The notes under the pieces: model-generated
The model's input: the letters and a program-made list of their open reading frames with translations, nothing else
What the model was told of the DNA's origin: nothing
Databases searched by the model: none
Made by a program: the position numbers and the translations under genes
In this document: one piece after another, positions 1 to 12,638 of the stretch
Layout: each line of letters opens with the position of its first letter
Numbering within the stretch: the first letter of the stretch is position 1
Assembly (NCBI RefSeq): GCF_009600315.1
Contig: NZ_WIWC01000003.1
Span: 124,001-188,000, forward strand
DNA: 64,000 nucleotides
From: Pseudomonas helleri
GTDB taxonomy: Bacteria > Pseudomonadota > Gammaproteobacteria > Pseudomonadales > Pseudomonadaceae
Reading direction: 5' to 3'

Positions 1-497
1 TCTGCACCAAGCGCGAAAGCATCGCTCTCGAAGAACAGCGTTTGAAATCCACTTGGGTCCGGCCGGGTACTGAACAGGGCGATGCTATTGCCGCCAAATT
101 CGGTACACCACTGACCCACGAATACAATTTGCTGAATCTGCTGACCCGCCCAGAAATCGACTACGCCGGACTGGTCGAAGTGACCGGGCAGGGCGCTGAA
201 GATCCGCTGGTCGCTGAGCAGGTTGAGATTAAAACCAAATACGCGGGATACATTGATCGTCAGCAAGACGAAATTGCCCGTTTACGCGCCAGTGAAAACA
301 CCAAACTGCCTGTGGATATCGACTACACAAACATTTCCGGACTGTCCAAAGAGATCCAGAGCAAGCTGGGGGCCACGCGTCCCGAGACCCTGGGTCAGGC
401 TTCGCGCATTCCGGGCGTGACTCCGGCAGCAATTTCCCTGTTGATGATTCATCTGAAAAAACGCGGCGCTGGCCGCACGTTGGAGCAAAACGCTTGA
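1..497 (+). CDS. mnmG: tRNA uridine-5-carboxymethylaminomethyl(34) synthesis enzyme MnmG, 3' end only
   Basis: This is the C-terminal part of MnmG (GidA). With MnmE it modifies the wobble uridine of several tRNAs, using FAD and methylene-tetrahydrofolate. The frame is open from base 3, so the gene starts left of the window. About 164 residues remain and cover the C-terminal helical domain, including the conserved stretch [12 protein letters not shown] followed by a helix-turn-rich segment ([16 protein letters not shown]). The FAD-binding part is outside the window. The stop codon overlaps the TTG start of rsmG by 3 nt, as is usual for this gene pair near oriC in Pseudomonas. The identification is firm. 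Confidence 0.95.
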   Translation, partial: CTKRESIALEEQRLKSTWVRPGTEQGDAIAAKFGTPLTHEYNLLNLLTRPEIDYAGLVEVTGQGAEDPLVAEQVEIKTKYAGYIDRQQDEIARLRASENTKLPVDIDYTNISGLSKEIQSKLGATRPETLGQASRIPGVTPAAISLLMIHLKKRGAGRTLEQNA

Positions 498-1138
498 GTT
501 CGCTGGTCACTGCACAAAACGCCGAAGAGTTATCCACAGGTGCACGCCAGTTGGGCGTTGCGCTGACCGAAAACCAGCATGAGCAATTGCTGGGTTATCT
601 GGCCCTGTTGATCAAATGGAACAAGGCCTACAACCTGACGGCTGTGCGTAACCCGGACGAAATGGTGTCGCGTCATTTGCTCGATAGTCTGAGTGTGATG
701 CCGTTCATCGAAAACGGCCGTTGGTTGGATGTCGGCAGTGGTGGCGGGATGCCTGGCATACCTTTGGCGATCCTGTTTCCTGAATCGCAGGTGACTTGTC
801 TGGACAGCAACGGCAAGAAAACCCGCTTCCTGACCCAAGTTAAACTCGAGTTGAAGCTGGATAACCTTCAAGTTATCCACAGCCGTGTTGAGGAGTTCCA
901 GCCGGAGCAGCCGTTCACAGGTATTGTGTCCAGGGCTTTCAGCAGCATGGAGAACTTCACAAACTGGACGCGCCACTTGGGCGACGGTGAAACACGCTGG
1001 TTGGCAATGAAGGGCGTCCATCCGACCGATGAGCTGGTAGCATTGCCGACTGATTTTCGTCTCGATGGCGAACACGCCTTGACCGTTCCGGGTTGCCAAG
1101 GCCAACGCCATCTGCTGATACTGCGCCGCACGGCATGA
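494..1138 (+). CDS. rsmG: 16S rRNA (guanine(527)-N7)-methyltransferase RsmG
   Basis: RsmG (GidB) uses SAM to methylate N7 of G527 in 16S rRNA. The 214-residue length is typical. The SAM-binding glycine loop [12 protein letters not shown] is at about residue 78, and the Rossmann-fold acidic motif ([10 protein letters not shown]) follows. I chose the TTG start because it overlaps the mnmG stop, GGAG lies about 8 nt upstream at 482-485, and no better ATG fits the family N-terminus. The gene is translationally coupled to mnmG and is followed at once by parA. Loss of RsmG gives low-level streptomycin resistance in other bacteria (family knowledge). Confidence 0.95.
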   Translation: MSSLVTAQNAEELSTGARQLGVALTENQHEQLLGYLALLIKWNKAYNLTAVRNPDEMVSRHLLDSLSVMPFIENGRWLDVGSGGGMPGIPLAILFPESQVTCLDSNGKKTRFLTQVKLELKLDNLQVIHSRVEEFQPEQPFTGIVSRAFSSMENFTNWTRHLGDGETRWLAMKGVHPTDELVALPTDFRLDGEHALTVPGCQGQRHLLILRRTA

Positions 1139-1156
1139 TTGGGAACGCAAGCAAGA

Positions 1157-1948
1157 ATGGCTAAGGTATTCGCAATAGCGAACCAAAAGGGTGGTGTGGG
1201 TAAAACCACCACCTGTATCAACCTCGCAGCATCGCTGGTCGCGACCAAGCGACGCGTGCTGCTCATCGACCTCGATCCACAAGGCAACGCCACCATGGGT
1301 AGCGGTGTGGATAAACACGGTCTTGAAAATTCGGTGTACGACCTGTTGATTGGTGAATGTGACCTGGCTCAAGCCATGCACGTTTCCGAGCACGGTGGCT
1401 ACCAACTGTTGCCCGCTAACCGCGATCTAACCGCTGCTGAAGTCGTGCTGCTCGAAATGCAGATGAAAGAAAGCCGTCTGCGCACAGCACTGGCTCCGGT
1501 TCGCGAGAGCTACGATTTCATCTTGATTGACTGCCCACCCTCACTGTCGATGCTGACCTTGAATGCGCTGGTGGCAGCCGACGGGGTCATCATTCCGATG
1601 CAGTGTGAATACTTTGCGCTGGAAGGTTTGAGCGACCTTGTGGATAACATCAAGCGAATCGCTGAGCTGCTCAACCCAAACCTGAAAATCGAAGGTTTGC
1701 TGCGGACCATGTTTGATCCGCGCCTGAGCCTGATGAACGATGTGTCGGCACAGCTCAAAGAACACTTCGGTGAACAACTCTACGAGACGGTAATCCCGCG
1801 TAATATCCGTTTGGCCGAAGCGCCAAGCTACGGTATGCCGGCGCTGGCGTATGACAAAAATTCCCGTGGCGCGATTGCCTACCTTGCCTTGGCTGGCGAG
1901 TTGGTTCGACGTCAACGCCGCTCCTCCCGCACTGCTCAGCCCACTTAA
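1157..1948 (+). CDS. parA: Chromosome partitioning ATPase ParA (Soj)
   Basis: ParA is the Walker-type ATPase that moves ParB-parS complexes and helps segregate the origin region. The deviant Walker A motif KGGVGKTTT is at the N-terminus after MAKVFAIANQ, and the Walker B-like segment FILIDCPPSL is near residue 118. The product is 263 residues. An in-frame TTG lies 18 nt upstream, but the ATG at 1157 gives the standard family N-terminus. The gene follows rsmG directly and precedes parB by 9 nt, so parA and parB form one operon. Confidence 0.95.
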   Translation: MAKVFAIANQKGGVGKTTTCINLAASLVATKRRVLLIDLDPQGNATMGSGVDKHGLENSVYDLLIGECDLAQAMHVSEHGGYQLLPANRDLTAAEVVLLEMQMKESRLRTALAPVRESYDFILIDCPPSLSMLTLNALVAADGVIIPMQCEYFALEGLSDLVDNIKRIAELLNPNLKIEGLLRTMFDPRLSLMNDVSAQLKEHFGEQLYETVIPRNIRLAEAPSYGMPALAYDKNSRGAIAYLALAGELVRRQRRSSRTAQPT

Positions 1949-1957
1949 GGAAATTCC

Positions 1958-2830
1958 ATGGCCGTCAAGAAACGAGGTCTCGGACGCGGACTGGATGCAC
2001 TTCTGAGTGGTCCAACAGTCAGCTCGCTGGAAGAGCAAGCGGTCAAGGTTGATCAAAGCGAGTTGCAGCATCTGCCGCTGGATCTGATTCAGCGCGGCAA
2101 ATACCAGCCGCGCCGTGATATGGATCCGCAAGCCCTCGAAGAGCTTGCCAATTCGATCAAAAGCCAAGGGGTGATGCAGCCGATCGTGGTTCGCCCGATC
2201 GCTGATAATCGTTTTGAGATCATTGCCGGTGAGCGTCGCTGGCGTGCGAGTCAGCAAGCCGGCAAAGAGACTATTCCGGCGATGGTCAAAGACGTGCCGG
2301 ATGAAACCGCCATTGCTATGGCGTTGATCGAAAACATCCAGCGTGAAGACCTCAATCCCATTGAAGAAGCTGTGGCCTTGCAGCGCTTGCAGCAAGAGTT
2401 CCAGCTCACTCAGCAACAAGTTGCCGATGCTGTGGGCAAGTCCCGAGTCTCTGTGGCGAATTTGTTGCGGCTGATTTCCTTGCCGGAAGTGATCAAGACC
2501 ATGTTGTCTCACGGTGACCTGGAAATGGGTCATGCGCGGGCTTTGCTCGGTTTGCCTGAATCTCAGCAAGTTGAGGGGGCGCGACATGTTGTCGCACGCG
2601 GCCTGACAGTGCGTCAGACCGAAGCCCTTGTTCGTCAGTGGTTAAGCGGCAAACAAGAAGCTGTCGAACCTGTTAAAGCCGATCCGGATATCACCCGGCT
2701 CGAACAACGACTGGCTGAGCGCCTAGGCTCTGCGGTGCAGATCCGCCACGGAAAGAAGGGAAAAGGCCAATTAGTAATTGGTTACAATTCTCTGGATGAG
2801 CTCCAGGGAGTGCTTGCACACATCCGCTGA
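1958..2830 (+). CDS. parB: Chromosome partitioning protein ParB (Spo0J/Noc family)
   Basis: ParB is a CTP-dependent DNA clamp that loads at parS and partners with ParA. The 290-residue protein starts with the lysine/arginine-rich ParA-contact segment (MAVKKRGLGRGLDALL). The ParB/Srx domain contains the GERRWRAS box near residue 90 and the ENIQREDLNPIEEA motif. A helix-turn-helix follows (QQVADAVGKSRVSVANLLRL), then a C-terminal dimerisation domain. The start is an ATG preceded by AAGGAAATT. A parS-like palindrome is present at 52392-52405 in this window. Confidence 0.96.
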   Translation: MAVKKRGLGRGLDALLSGPTVSSLEEQAVKVDQSELQHLPLDLIQRGKYQPRRDMDPQALEELANSIKSQGVMQPIVVRPIADNRFEIIAGERRWRASQQAGKETIPAMVKDVPDETAIAMALIENIQREDLNPIEEAVALQRLQQEFQLTQQQVADAVGKSRVSVANLLRLISLPEVIKTMLSHGDLEMGHARALLGLPESQQVEGARHVVARGLTVRQTEALVRQWLSGKQEAVEPVKADPDITRLEQRLAERLGSAVQIRHGKKGKGQLVIGYNSLDELQGVLAHIR

Positions 2831-2875
2831 AACATTTCCTTATGTAGCGCGCAGTCGGAAATCACTACCTGACAG

Positions 2876-2904
2876 TTGAATAGGGGCCTCGTCGCCCCTA
2901 TACT
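2876..2904 (+). promoter_or_regulatory. Predicted sigma-70 promoter of the atp operon
   Basis: A TTGAAT -35 element (2876-2881) and a TATACT -10 element (2899-2904) are separated by exactly 17 bp, about 75 bp before the atpI start. The spacer carries an inverted repeat, AGGGGC/GCCCCT, which could act on the upstream parB transcript or be an operator-like element. The match is by eye. Confidence 0.6.
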
Positions 2905-2977
2905 CTGCGCGCATTTTGTCGGCACAAATTATGCCAAGTTAATACTTTTTGGTAGCCGACCTTTGAGGAGCATTGTG

Positions 2978-4271
<1,294 letters not shown>

Positions 4272-4292
4272 GACCCGTCTCGGCGAGTCTGG

Positions 4293-4320
4293 CGTCCTTC
4301 CGCTCCCCTGCGGAAGGGCG
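4293..4320 (+). promoter_or_regulatory. Intercistronic stem-loop between atpB and atpE
   Basis: An 11-bp stem (4293-4303 with 4310-4320, one G-U pair) encloses the loop TCCCCT. No T-run follows, so it is more likely an RNA processing or stabilising element than a terminator. It sits just before atpE, whose product is needed in about ten copies per enzyme. Confidence 0.6.
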
Positions 4321-4377
4321 TCGCAAAATGATTTTGTTTTACCGCTTTAATCTAAAAACCTAAACCATACGACGTAA

Positions 4378-4650
<273 letters not shown>

Positions 4651-4707
4651 TCACTCGATAATTCGAGTTGATTGAAGTGATAGACAACGAACGAGCGAGG
4701 TGTTGGC

Positions 4708-5178
4708 GTGAACATTAATGCAACCCTGATTGGCCAGTCCGTTGCGTTCTTCATCTTTGTACTGTTTTGCATGAAGTTCGTGTGGCCTCCGGTCATCGCG
4801 GCATTGCAAGAACGTCAGAAGAAGATTGCGGCTGGACTGGACGCTGCTAACCGAGCAGCTCGCGACCTGGAGTTGGCCCAAGATAAAGCGGGTCAGCAAC
4901 TGCGCGAAGCTAAGGCTCAAGCAGCTGAAATCATTGAGCAAGCCAAGAAACGCGGTACTCAGATCGTAGACGAAGCCCGTGAACAGGCTCGCGTTGAAGC
5001 TGAACGTGTGAAGGCTCAGGCTCAGGCCGAGATCGAACAGGAACTGAACAGCGTCAAAGACGCCCTGCGCGCCCAATTGGGTGGCCTGGCTGTTGAAGGT
5101 GCTGAAAAGATCCTGGGTGCCACAATCGATCAAAACGCGCACGCGGAGCTGGTTAATAAACTGGCTGCTGAAATTTAA
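4708..5178 (+). CDS. atpF: F0F1 ATP synthase subunit b
   Basis: Subunit b is the peripheral stator stalk. It has one N-terminal membrane helix ([20 protein letters not shown]), then a long charged coiled coil rich in Ala, Glu, Lys and Gln, and ends near a delta-binding region. The 156-residue length is standard. The start is GTG, 57 nt after atpE, and GCGAGG lies upstream. Confidence 0.96.
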   Translation: MNINATLIGQSVAFFIFVLFCMKFVWPPVIAALQERQKKIAAGLDAANRAARDLELAQDKAGQQLREAKAQAAEIIEQAKKRGTQIVDEAREQARVEAERVKAQAQAEIEQELNSVKDALRAQLGGLAVEGAEKILGATIDQNAHAELVNKLAAEI

Positions 5179-5190
5179 GCGAGGGCGATC

Positions 5191-5727
5191 ATGGCAGAAT
5201 TGACCACGTTGGCCCGACCTTACGCTAAGGCAGCCTTCGAGCACGCCCAGGCCCACCAGCAACTGGCCTCTTGGTCAGCCATGCTCGGCCTGGCTGCAGC
5301 AGTGTCGCAAGACGACACTATGCAGCGCGTGCTCAAGGCCCCGCGACTGACGAGCGCAGAAAAGGCCGCCACGTTTATTGACGTGTGCGGCGACAAGTTC
5401 ACTGTAGAAGTACAGAACTTCATTAACGTCGTTGCCGAAAACGACCGTCTCCCGCTTTTGCCGGAGATTGCCGCTCTTTTTGACCTGTACAAGGCTGAAC
5501 AAGAGAAGTCGGTAGACGTAGAAGTGACCAGTGCTTTTGCATTGAACCAAGAACAGCAAGACAAACTCGCCAAGGTTCTCAGTGCACGACTCAACCGGGA
5601 AGTGCGCCTGCAAGTTGCGGAGGATGCCAGCCTTATAGGTGGTGTCATCATCCGCGCCGGCGACCTGGTTATCGATGGCTCGGTTCGCGGAAAACTCGCA
5701 AACCTTGCCGAAGCATTGAAATCTTGA
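5191..5727 (+). CDS. atpH: F0F1 ATP synthase subunit delta
   Basis: Delta caps the F1 head and joins it to the b stalk. The 178-residue protein begins [19 protein letters not shown], the conserved helical start of the OSCP/delta family. It ends with the family signature [22 protein letters not shown] near residue 150-170. It lies 12 nt after atpF. Confidence 0.96.
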   Translation: MAELTTLARPYAKAAFEHAQAHQQLASWSAMLGLAAAVSQDDTMQRVLKAPRLTSAEKAATFIDVCGDKFTVEVQNFINVVAENDRLPLLPEIAALFDLYKAEQEKSVDVEVTSAFALNQEQQDKLAKVLSARLNREVRLQVAEDASLIGGVIIRAGDLVIDGSVRGKLANLAEALKS

Positions 5728-5748
5728 GTTTGAAGGGGCAGCAGAGCA

Positions 5749-7293
5749 ATGCAGCAACTCAATCCTTCCGAAATAAGTGAAATTATCAAGGGCCGCATCG
5801 AAAAACTCGATGTGACCTCCCAAGCCCGTAACGAAGGCACTGTCGTCAGCGTATCTGACGGCATTGTGCGGATTCACGGTCTGGCCGACGTAATGTACGG
5901 CGAGATGATCGAGTTTCCAGGCAGCGTCTTCGGTATGGCTCTCAACCTGGAGCAAGACTCTGTAGGTGCCGTAGTATTGGGCGCGTACACGACTCTGGCT
6001 GAAGGCATGAGCGCCAAGTGCACTGGCCGCATCCTGGAAGTTCCGGTTGGTAAGGAACTGCTGGGTCGCGTTGTCGACGCACTGGGTAACCCAGTTGACG
6101 GCAAAGGTCCGCTGAACAACACCGAGACTGATGCAGTCGAGAAAGTTGCTCCAGGCGTGATCTGGCGTAAGTCGGTAGACCAGCCTGTACAGACTGGCTA
6201 CAAGGCTGTCGATGCCATGATTCCTGTCGGCCGTGGCCAGCGTGAGCTGATCATCGGTGACCGTCAGATCGGTAAAACCGCTCTGGCGATCGACGCGATC
6301 ATCAACCAAAAGAACAGCGGCATTTTCTGTGTATACGTAGCGATCGGTCAGAAGCAATCGACTATCGCCAACGTGGTTCGCAAGCTGGAAGAAAACGGCG
6401 CGTTGGCTAACACCATCGTCGTTGCTGCCAGTGCTTCCGAATCCGCAGCGCTGCAGTTCCTGGCACCGTACTCCGGTTGCACCATGGGCGAATACTTCCG
6501 CGACCGCGGTGAAGACGCGCTGATCGTTTATGACGATCTGTCCAAGCAAGCAGTGGCTTACCGCCAGATTTCCCTGCTGCTGCGCCGTCCACCAGGCCGT
6601 GAAGCTTACCCAGGCGACGTGTTCTATCTCCACTCCCGTCTTCTGGAGCGCGCATCCCGCGTTTCTGAAGAGTACGTAGAGAAGTTCACCAACGGCGCAG
6701 TGACCGGCAAAACCGGTTCCCTGACCGCACTGCCGATCATCGAAACTCAAGCTGGCGACGTTTCCGCGTTCGTTCCGACCAACGTGATTTCCATCACTGA
6801 CGGTCAGATCTTCCTGGAATCGGCCATGTTCAACTCCGGGATCCGTCCTGCAGTGAACGCCGGTGTTTCGGTATCCCGTGTGGGTGGTGCCGCTCAGACC
6901 AAGATCATCAAGAAGCTGTCCGGTGGTATCCGTACCGCTCTGGCTCAGTACCGTGAACTGGCGGCATTCGCCCAGTTTGCTTCTGACCTGGACGAAGCGA
7001 CCCGTAAGCAACTTGAGCATGGTCAGCGCGTTACCGAGCTGATGAAGCAGAAGCAATACGCACCAATGTCGATCGCTGACATGGCGCTGTCGCTGTATGC
7101 CGCTGAGCGTGGGTTCCTGACTGACGTCGAAATCACCAAGGTCGGTAGCTTTGAACAAGCGCTGATTGCTTACTTCAACCGCGATCACGCCGAGCTTATG
7201 GCGAAGATCAACGTTAAAGGTGACTTCAATGACGACATCGATTCTGGCATCAAAGCCGGTATCGAGAAGTTCAAGGCCACCCAAACCTGGTAA
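5749..7293 (+). CDS. atpA: F0F1 ATP synthase subunit alpha
   Basis: Alpha subunits alternate with beta in the F1 hexamer and carry non-catalytic nucleotide sites. The 514-residue protein has the P-loop [10 protein letters not shown] near residue 169 and the nucleotide-binding family signature close to [14 protein letters not shown] around residue 365. Length and order match the family. It lies 21 nt after atpH and is followed by an intercistronic stem-loop. Confidence 0.97.
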   Translation: MQQLNPSEISEIIKGRIEKLDVTSQARNEGTVVSVSDGIVRIHGLADVMYGEMIEFPGSVFGMALNLEQDSVGAVVLGAYTTLAEGMSAKCTGRILEVPVGKELLGRVVDALGNPVDGKGPLNNTETDAVEKVAPGVIWRKSVDQPVQTGYKAVDAMIPVGRGQRELIIGDRQIGKTALAIDAIINQKNSGIFCVYVAIGQKQSTIANVVRKLEENGALANTIVVAASASESAALQFLAPYSGCTMGEYFRDRGEDALIVYDDLSKQAVAYRQISLLLRRPPGREAYPGDVFYLHSRLLERASRVSEEYVEKFTNGAVTGKTGSLTALPIIETQAGDVSAFVPTNVISITDGQIFLESAMFNSGIRPAVNAGVSVSRVGGAAQTKIIKKLSGGIRTALAQYRELAAFAQFASDLDEATRKQLEHGQRVTELMKQKQYAPMSIADMALSLYAAERGFLTDVEITKVGSFEQALIAYFNRDHAELMAKINVKGDFNDDIDSGIKAGIEKFKATQTW

Positions 7294-7298
7294 GCCGC

Positions 7299-7322
7299 AG
7301 CGGGAGTCGCAAGGCTCCCGCT
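7299..7322 (+). promoter_or_regulatory. Intercistronic stem-loop between atpA and atpG
   Basis: A perfect 8-bp stem (AGCGGGAG with CTCCCGCT) and an 8-nt loop lie between the atpA stop and the atpG start. There is no T-run. It is probably an mRNA stabilising or partial attenuating element at a change from a three-copy to a one-copy subunit. Confidence 0.55.
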
Positions 7323-7343
7323 TGCTAACCTGATAGGTGTTAC

Positions 7344-8204
7344 ATGGCAGGCGCAAAAGAGATTCGCAGTAAGATTGCGAGCATCAAAAGCACGCAAAAA
7401 ATTACCAGCGCCATGGAAAAAGTGGCGGTCAGCAAAATGCGCAAGGCACAAATGCGCATGGCTGCTAGCCGTCCTTATGCGGAGCGCATCCGCCAGGTTA
7501 TTGGGCATTTGGCCAACGCCAACCCGGAATACCGCCACCCCTTCATGATTGATCGCGCTGTAAAGCGTGCCGGTTATGTGGTTGTGAGCAGTGACCGTGG
7601 ATTGTGCGGTGGTTTGAATACCAACCTGTTCAAGGCTTTGGTCAAGGACATGGCGGTAAACCGCGAAAACGGCGTCGAGATTGATCTGTGCGTGGTCGGC
7701 AGCAAAGGTGCGGCTTTTTTCCGTAACTTCGGCGGTAACGTCGTCGCTGCAATCAGCCATCTGGGTGAAGAACCGTCAATCAATGACTTGATCGGCAGCG
7801 TTAAGGTGATGCTGGATGCATACCTGGAAGGCCGTATTGATCGCCTGTCCGTGGTATCCAACAAGTTCATCAACACCATGACGCAACAGCCGACTGTGGA
7901 GCAATTGATTCCACTGGTGGCGACCCCGGATCAAGAACTCAAGCACCACTGGGACTACCTCTACGAACCAGATGCCAAAGAGCTGCTAGACGGCTTGATG
8001 GTGCGCTACGTGGAGTCGCAGGTGTACCAGGCGGTGGTCGAGAACAGTGCAGCTGAACAAGCTGCGCGGATGATCGCAATGAAGAACGCCACTGATAACG
8101 CCGGTGATTTGATCAGCGATTTGCAGCTGATCTACAACAAGGCGCGTCAGGCTGCGATCACCCAAGAGATCTCGGAAATCGTCGGCGGCGCTGCCGCGGT
8201 TTAA
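7344..8204 (+). CDS. atpG: F0F1 ATP synthase subunit gamma
   Basis: Gamma is the central rotor shaft. The 286-residue protein begins [20 protein letters not shown], the conserved N-terminal helix, and contains [13 protein letters not shown] near residue 80. The C-terminal helix ([16 protein letters not shown]...[13 protein letters not shown]) pairs with the N-terminal one. Both terminal signatures are intact. Confidence 0.97.
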   Translation: MAGAKEIRSKIASIKSTQKITSAMEKVAVSKMRKAQMRMAASRPYAERIRQVIGHLANANPEYRHPFMIDRAVKRAGYVVVSSDRGLCGGLNTNLFKALVKDMAVNRENGVEIDLCVVGSKGAAFFRNFGGNVVAAISHLGEEPSINDLIGSVKVMLDAYLEGRIDRLSVVSNKFINTMTQQPTVEQLIPLVATPDQELKHHWDYLYEPDAKELLDGLMVRYVESQVYQAVVENSAAEQAARMIAMKNATDNAGDLISDLQLIYNKARQAAITQEISEIVGGAAAV

Positions 8205-9611
<1,407 letters not shown>

Positions 9612-9615
9612 TTCG

Positions 9616-9635
9616 AGCGCCCGGCAACGGGCGCT
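9616..9635 (+). promoter_or_regulatory. Intercistronic stem-loop between atpD and atpC
   Basis: A perfect 8-bp stem, AGCGCCCG with CGGGCGCT, encloses a GCAA tetraloop (GNRA class), which makes a very stable RNA hairpin. No T-run follows. It marks another change from a three-copy (beta) to a one-copy (epsilon) subunit. Confidence 0.6.
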
Positions 9636-9655
9636 AATCAGGTTGAGGCAATCAG

Positions 9656-10087
9656 ATGGCTAATATGATGACAGTCCATTGCGATATCGTCAGCGCGGAA
9701 GGAGAAATCTTCTCCGGTCTGGTTGAGATGGTGATTGCACACGGCAGCCTGGGCGATCTTGGTATCGCTCTGGGTCACGCTCCGCTGATCACTGAACTCA
9801 AGCCAGGTCCGATTCGCCTGATCAAACAGGGTGGGGAAGACGAGGTGTTTTACATCTCGGGTGGTTACCTCGAGGTTCAGCCGAACATGGTCAAGGTTCT
9901 TGCCGACACCGTGCAACGCGCCGCCGACCTGGATGAAGCCTCCGCTCAAGAAGCCGTTAAGGCTGCTGAGAAGGCGCTGAATGAAAAAGGCGCAGACTTC
10001 GATTACGGAGCTGCTGCTGCACGACTGGCCGAGGCCGCAGCTCAGCTGCGCACCGTCCAGCAGATCCGCAAGAAGTTTGGCGGCTAA
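9656..10087 (+). CDS. atpC: F0F1 ATP synthase subunit epsilon
   Basis: Epsilon binds gamma at the base of the rotor and can inhibit ATP hydrolysis. The 143-residue protein has the N-terminal beta-barrel ([31 protein letters not shown]) and a C-terminal helical hairpin rich in alanine. It is the last gene of the operon and is followed by a strong terminator. Confidence 0.96.
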   Translation: MANMMTVHCDIVSAEGEIFSGLVEMVIAHGSLGDLGIALGHAPLITELKPGPIRLIKQGGEDEVFYISGGYLEVQPNMVKVLADTVQRAADLDEASAQEAVKAAEKALNEKGADFDYGAAAARLAEAAAQLRTVQQIRKKFGG

Positions 10088-10113
10088 GCCTCCTGCTTAT
10101 TGCGTGATTGATT

Positions 10114-10147
10114 AAAAAGGGTAGCCTCGGCTACCCTTTTTCTTTTT
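10114..10147 (+). terminator. Rho-independent terminator of the atp operon
   Basis: The 12-bp stem AAAAAGGGTAGC / GCTACCCTTTTT with a CTCG loop is followed by further T residues. It lies 27 nt after atpC and closes the operon. The A-rich side means it may also work on the opposite strand. Confidence 0.9.
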
Positions 10148-10200
10148 CCGCGAATTACTTTTGGTCGCAGCCGCTGACCACCCAGGATTGGTAGCCAGTT

Positions 10201-11568
10201 ATGTCTCTCGATATCGTTATTCTTGCTGCAGGCCAAGGCACTCGTATGCGCTCGGCTTTGCCTAAAGTGCTGCACCCCGTAGCCGGCAATTCTATGCTCG
10301 GCCATGTTATCCACAGCGCACGACAACTCAAGCCGACCGGCATTCATGTGGTGATTGGTCATGGTGCTGAGCTGGTTCGTGAGCGTCTGGCGGCTGACGA
10401 CCTGAACTTCGTTTTGCAAGATAAGCAATTGGGTACCGGCCACGCCGTGGCACAGGCACTGCCGTTTCTAACGGCCGACAATGTGCTGATTCTGTACGGC
10501 GATGTTCCGCTGATCGAAGTTGAAACCTTGCAACGCCTGCTCAAGCAAGCAGGGCCTGAGCAATTGGGACTGCTGACTGTCAATTTGGCCGATCCGACCG
10601 GTTATGGCCGGATCGTGCGCGATGAGCAGAACAGGGTATGCGCGATCGTTGAACATAAAGATGCCACTGAAGAGCAGCGTGCCATTACCGAAGGCAATAC
10701 TGGCATTTTGGCCTTACCTGCCAAACGTCTGGACGACTGGATGAGTCGCCTGTCGAACAACAATGCCCAAGGTGAGTATTACCTGACTGACGTGATCGCG
10801 ATGGCGGTTGACGATGGCTTGGTGGTAGCCACTGAACATGCTTTGGACCCGATGGAAGTGCAGGGCGCTAATGACCGTAAACAGCTCAGTGAGCTGGAGC
10901 GTCATTACCAACTGCGCGAAAGTCGTCGGTTGATGGCATTGGGTGTGACCCTGCGTGACCCCGCAAGGTTTGATGTGCGTGGCGAGGTAACGGTAGGTCG
11001 TGATGTGCTCATCGATATCAATGTGATTCTTGAAGGACGCGTGGTCATTGAAGACAACGTGGTCATTGGTCCGAACTGTGTGATCAAAGACAGTATTTTG
11101 CGTAAAGGCGTGGTGGTCAAAGCCAACAGTCACCTTGACGGTGCGGTGATGGGTGAGGGCAGTGATGCCGGACCGTTTGCACGTTTGCGTCCGGGCAGCG
11201 TACTCGACGCCCGGGCCCATGTGGGTAACTTTGTCGAGTTGAAAAATGCCCACCTGGGTGAAGATGCCAAATGTGGGCATCTCACGTATTTAGGTGATGC
11301 CGAAGTCGGACCACGCACTAATATCGGCGCGGGTACCATCACGTGTAACTACGATGGCGCCAACAAATGGAAGACCGTGCTTGGGGCTGATGTATTTATC
11401 GGTTCCAACAACTCACTGGTCGCGCCTGTGGATATCTCCAACGGTGCAACCACCGCGGCCGGCTCAACTATCAACCAGAATGTAGCCCCGGAACAATTGG
11501 CGGTGGGTCGCGCGCGTCAGCGCAATATTGATGGCTGGAAGCGTCCGGTCAAACAACCTAAAACCTGA
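10201..11568 (+). CDS. glmU: Bifunctional N-acetylglucosamine-1-phosphate uridyltransferase / glucosamine-1-phosphate acetyltransferase
   Basis: GlmU makes UDP-GlcNAc for peptidoglycan and LPS. The N-terminal nucleotidyltransferase has [17 protein letters not shown] at residues 7-23. The C-terminal left-handed beta-helix (from about residue 255) has hexapeptide repeats such as [15 protein letters not shown] and the acetyltransferase region around [11 protein letters not shown]. The 455-residue length is full. It works with GlmS, encoded two genes downstream. Confidence 0.96.
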   Translation: MSLDIVILAAGQGTRMRSALPKVLHPVAGNSMLGHVIHSARQLKPTGIHVVIGHGAELVRERLAADDLNFVLQDKQLGTGHAVAQALPFLTADNVLILYGDVPLIEVETLQRLLKQAGPEQLGLLTVNLADPTGYGRIVRDEQNRVCAIVEHKDATEEQRAITEGNTGILALPAKRLDDWMSRLSNNNAQGEYYLTDVIAMAVDDGLVVATEHALDPMEVQGANDRKQLSELERHYQLRESRRLMALGVTLRDPARFDVRGEVTVGRDVLIDINVILEGRVVIEDNVVIGPNCVIKDSILRKGVVVKANSHLDGAVMGEGSDAGPFARLRPGSVLDARAHVGNFVELKNAHLGEDAKCGHLTYLGDAEVGPRTNIGAGTITCNYDGANKWKTVLGADVFIGSNNSLVAPVDISNGATTAAGSTINQNVAPEQLAVGRARQRNIDGWKRPVKQPKT

Positions 11569-11574
11569 TCAGTG

Positions 11575-11598
11575 CAGGAGCGGGCTTGCTCGCTCCTG
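11575..11598. terminator. Hairpin after glmU, REP-like
   Basis: CAGGAGCG / CGCTCCTG is an 8-bp stem with an 8-nt loop starting 6 nt after the glmU stop. The core resembles the short palindromic REP repeats scattered in Pseudomonas genomes. There is no clear T-run, so it may only protect the 3' end of the mRNA. Confidence 0.45.
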
Positions 11599-11606
11599 AG
11601 CTCAAG

Positions 11607-11772
11607 TTATCCACAACTGCATTACATCTCAGAAAAAACAAGTCATCGTATAACTGTTATATATCAATAAGTTAGCTTAATTTCTATCTGCGCTCTGTGG
11701 ATAAATCGTGATTGCTCACGCGCCAATGGTAAATTCAGGCCCTGTTCACAGGGAAAATTTGAGTTACCCACA
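11607..11772. promoter_or_regulatory. AT-rich glmU-glmR intergenic region with three DnaA-box-like 9-mers
   Basis: TTATCCACA occurs at 11607-11615 (perfect DnaA box), TGTGGATAA at 11696-11704 (perfect, opposite strand) and TTACCCACA at 11764-11772 (one mismatch). Between the first two lies an AT-rich tract (about 11630-11690). The region also has to hold the promoter of glmR. Two perfect boxes flanking an AT-rich stretch near the origin are worth testing as a DnaA-binding site, but many Pseudomonas regions carry isolated boxes. Confidence 0.4.
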
Positions 11773-11861
11773 GTTAATGCCCTGCAACAAATTCTTGACG
11801 AGTCAGCCGAGATGAGGTCTCATTGCTTTCGTTATCTTTCGAAACGAAACTTAGGCTGGTT

Positions 11862-12629
11862 ATGTCTAAACGCAATACTCCACAGCGCAGGCATAACATC
11901 CTGGCCATGCTCGCAGAGCAGGGCGAAGTCAGTGTGGATGAGCTGGCCAAGCGCTTTGAAACCTCTGAAGTTACGATTCGCAAGGACTTGGCTGCCCTCG
12001 AAAGTAATGGGCTGCTTTTGCGTCGCTTTGGTGGTGCAATCACCCTGCCGCAAGAATTAGTGAGCGATTCGCCTCAACCGATTTCTTTCTATAAGCAAGC
12101 CATTGCCCGCGCAGCCGTAGGGCTGATTAAAGAGCATGCTCGCATCATCATCGACAGCGGCAGCACCACGGCTTCGATGATCCCCCAACTGGGCCGTCAA
12201 CCCGGTTTGGTCGTGATGACCAATTCCTTGCACGTTGCCAGCGCTCTCAGCGAACTGGAGCATGAACCCGTACTGTTGATGACGGGTGGCACTTGGGATC
12301 CACACTCCGAGTCTTTTCAGGGCCAAGTCGCAGAACAGGTGTTGCGCTCCTACGACTTCGATCAATTATTCATCGGTGCCGATGGCATTGACCTACAACG
12401 CGGTACGACAACCTTTAATGAGTTGTTGGGTCTGAGCCGGGTCATGGCGGAAGTCGCACGTGAAGTGATTGTGATGGTTGAGTCGGACAAGATTGGTCGA
12501 AAAATACCCAACCTGGAACTGCCCTGGAGCAGCTTCCATACCCTTATTACTGATGATCGTCTGCCGCCAGAGGCACGCGAACAAATTCAGGCCCGGGGCA
12601 TAACTGTGTTATGTGCCGCCCTAAGCTAG
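11862..12629 (+). CDS. glmR: DeoR-family transcriptional regulator next to glmS
   Basis: This 255-residue regulator has an N-terminal winged helix (RRHNILAMLAEQGEVSVDEL...TSEVTIRKDLAALE) and a C-terminal sugar-phosphate-sensing domain (IDSGSTTASMIPQL, GADGIDLQRG, VESDKIGR). I chose the ATG at 11862 because the protein then starts just before the helix-turn-helix; an in-frame TTG is 39 nt upstream. The conserved position between glmU and glmS suggests control of amino-sugar synthesis, probably of glmS 9 nt downstream. The glmR name is taken from this context. Confidence 0.8.
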   Translation: MSKRNTPQRRHNILAMLAEQGEVSVDELAKRFETSEVTIRKDLAALESNGLLLRRFGGAITLPQELVSDSPQPISFYKQAIARAAVGLIKEHARIIIDSGSTTASMIPQLGRQPGLVVMTNSLHVASALSELEHEPVLLMTGGTWDPHSESFQGQVAEQVLRSYDFDQLFIGADGIDLQRGTTTFNELLGLSRVMAEVAREVIVMVESDKIGRKIPNLELPWSSFHTLITDDRLPPEAREQIQARGITVLCAALS

Positions 12630-12638
12630 GAGAACTTT

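Noticed and set aside
1139..1157. TTG at 1139 as the parA start
   Set aside because: It would add six residues absent from the standard ParA N-terminus; the ATG at 1157 gives MAKVFAIANQKGG.
2876..2977. A longer atpI reading from 2876
   Set aside because: It would start inside the predicted promoter, has no family support, and the ATG at 2978 has an excellent ribosome-binding site.
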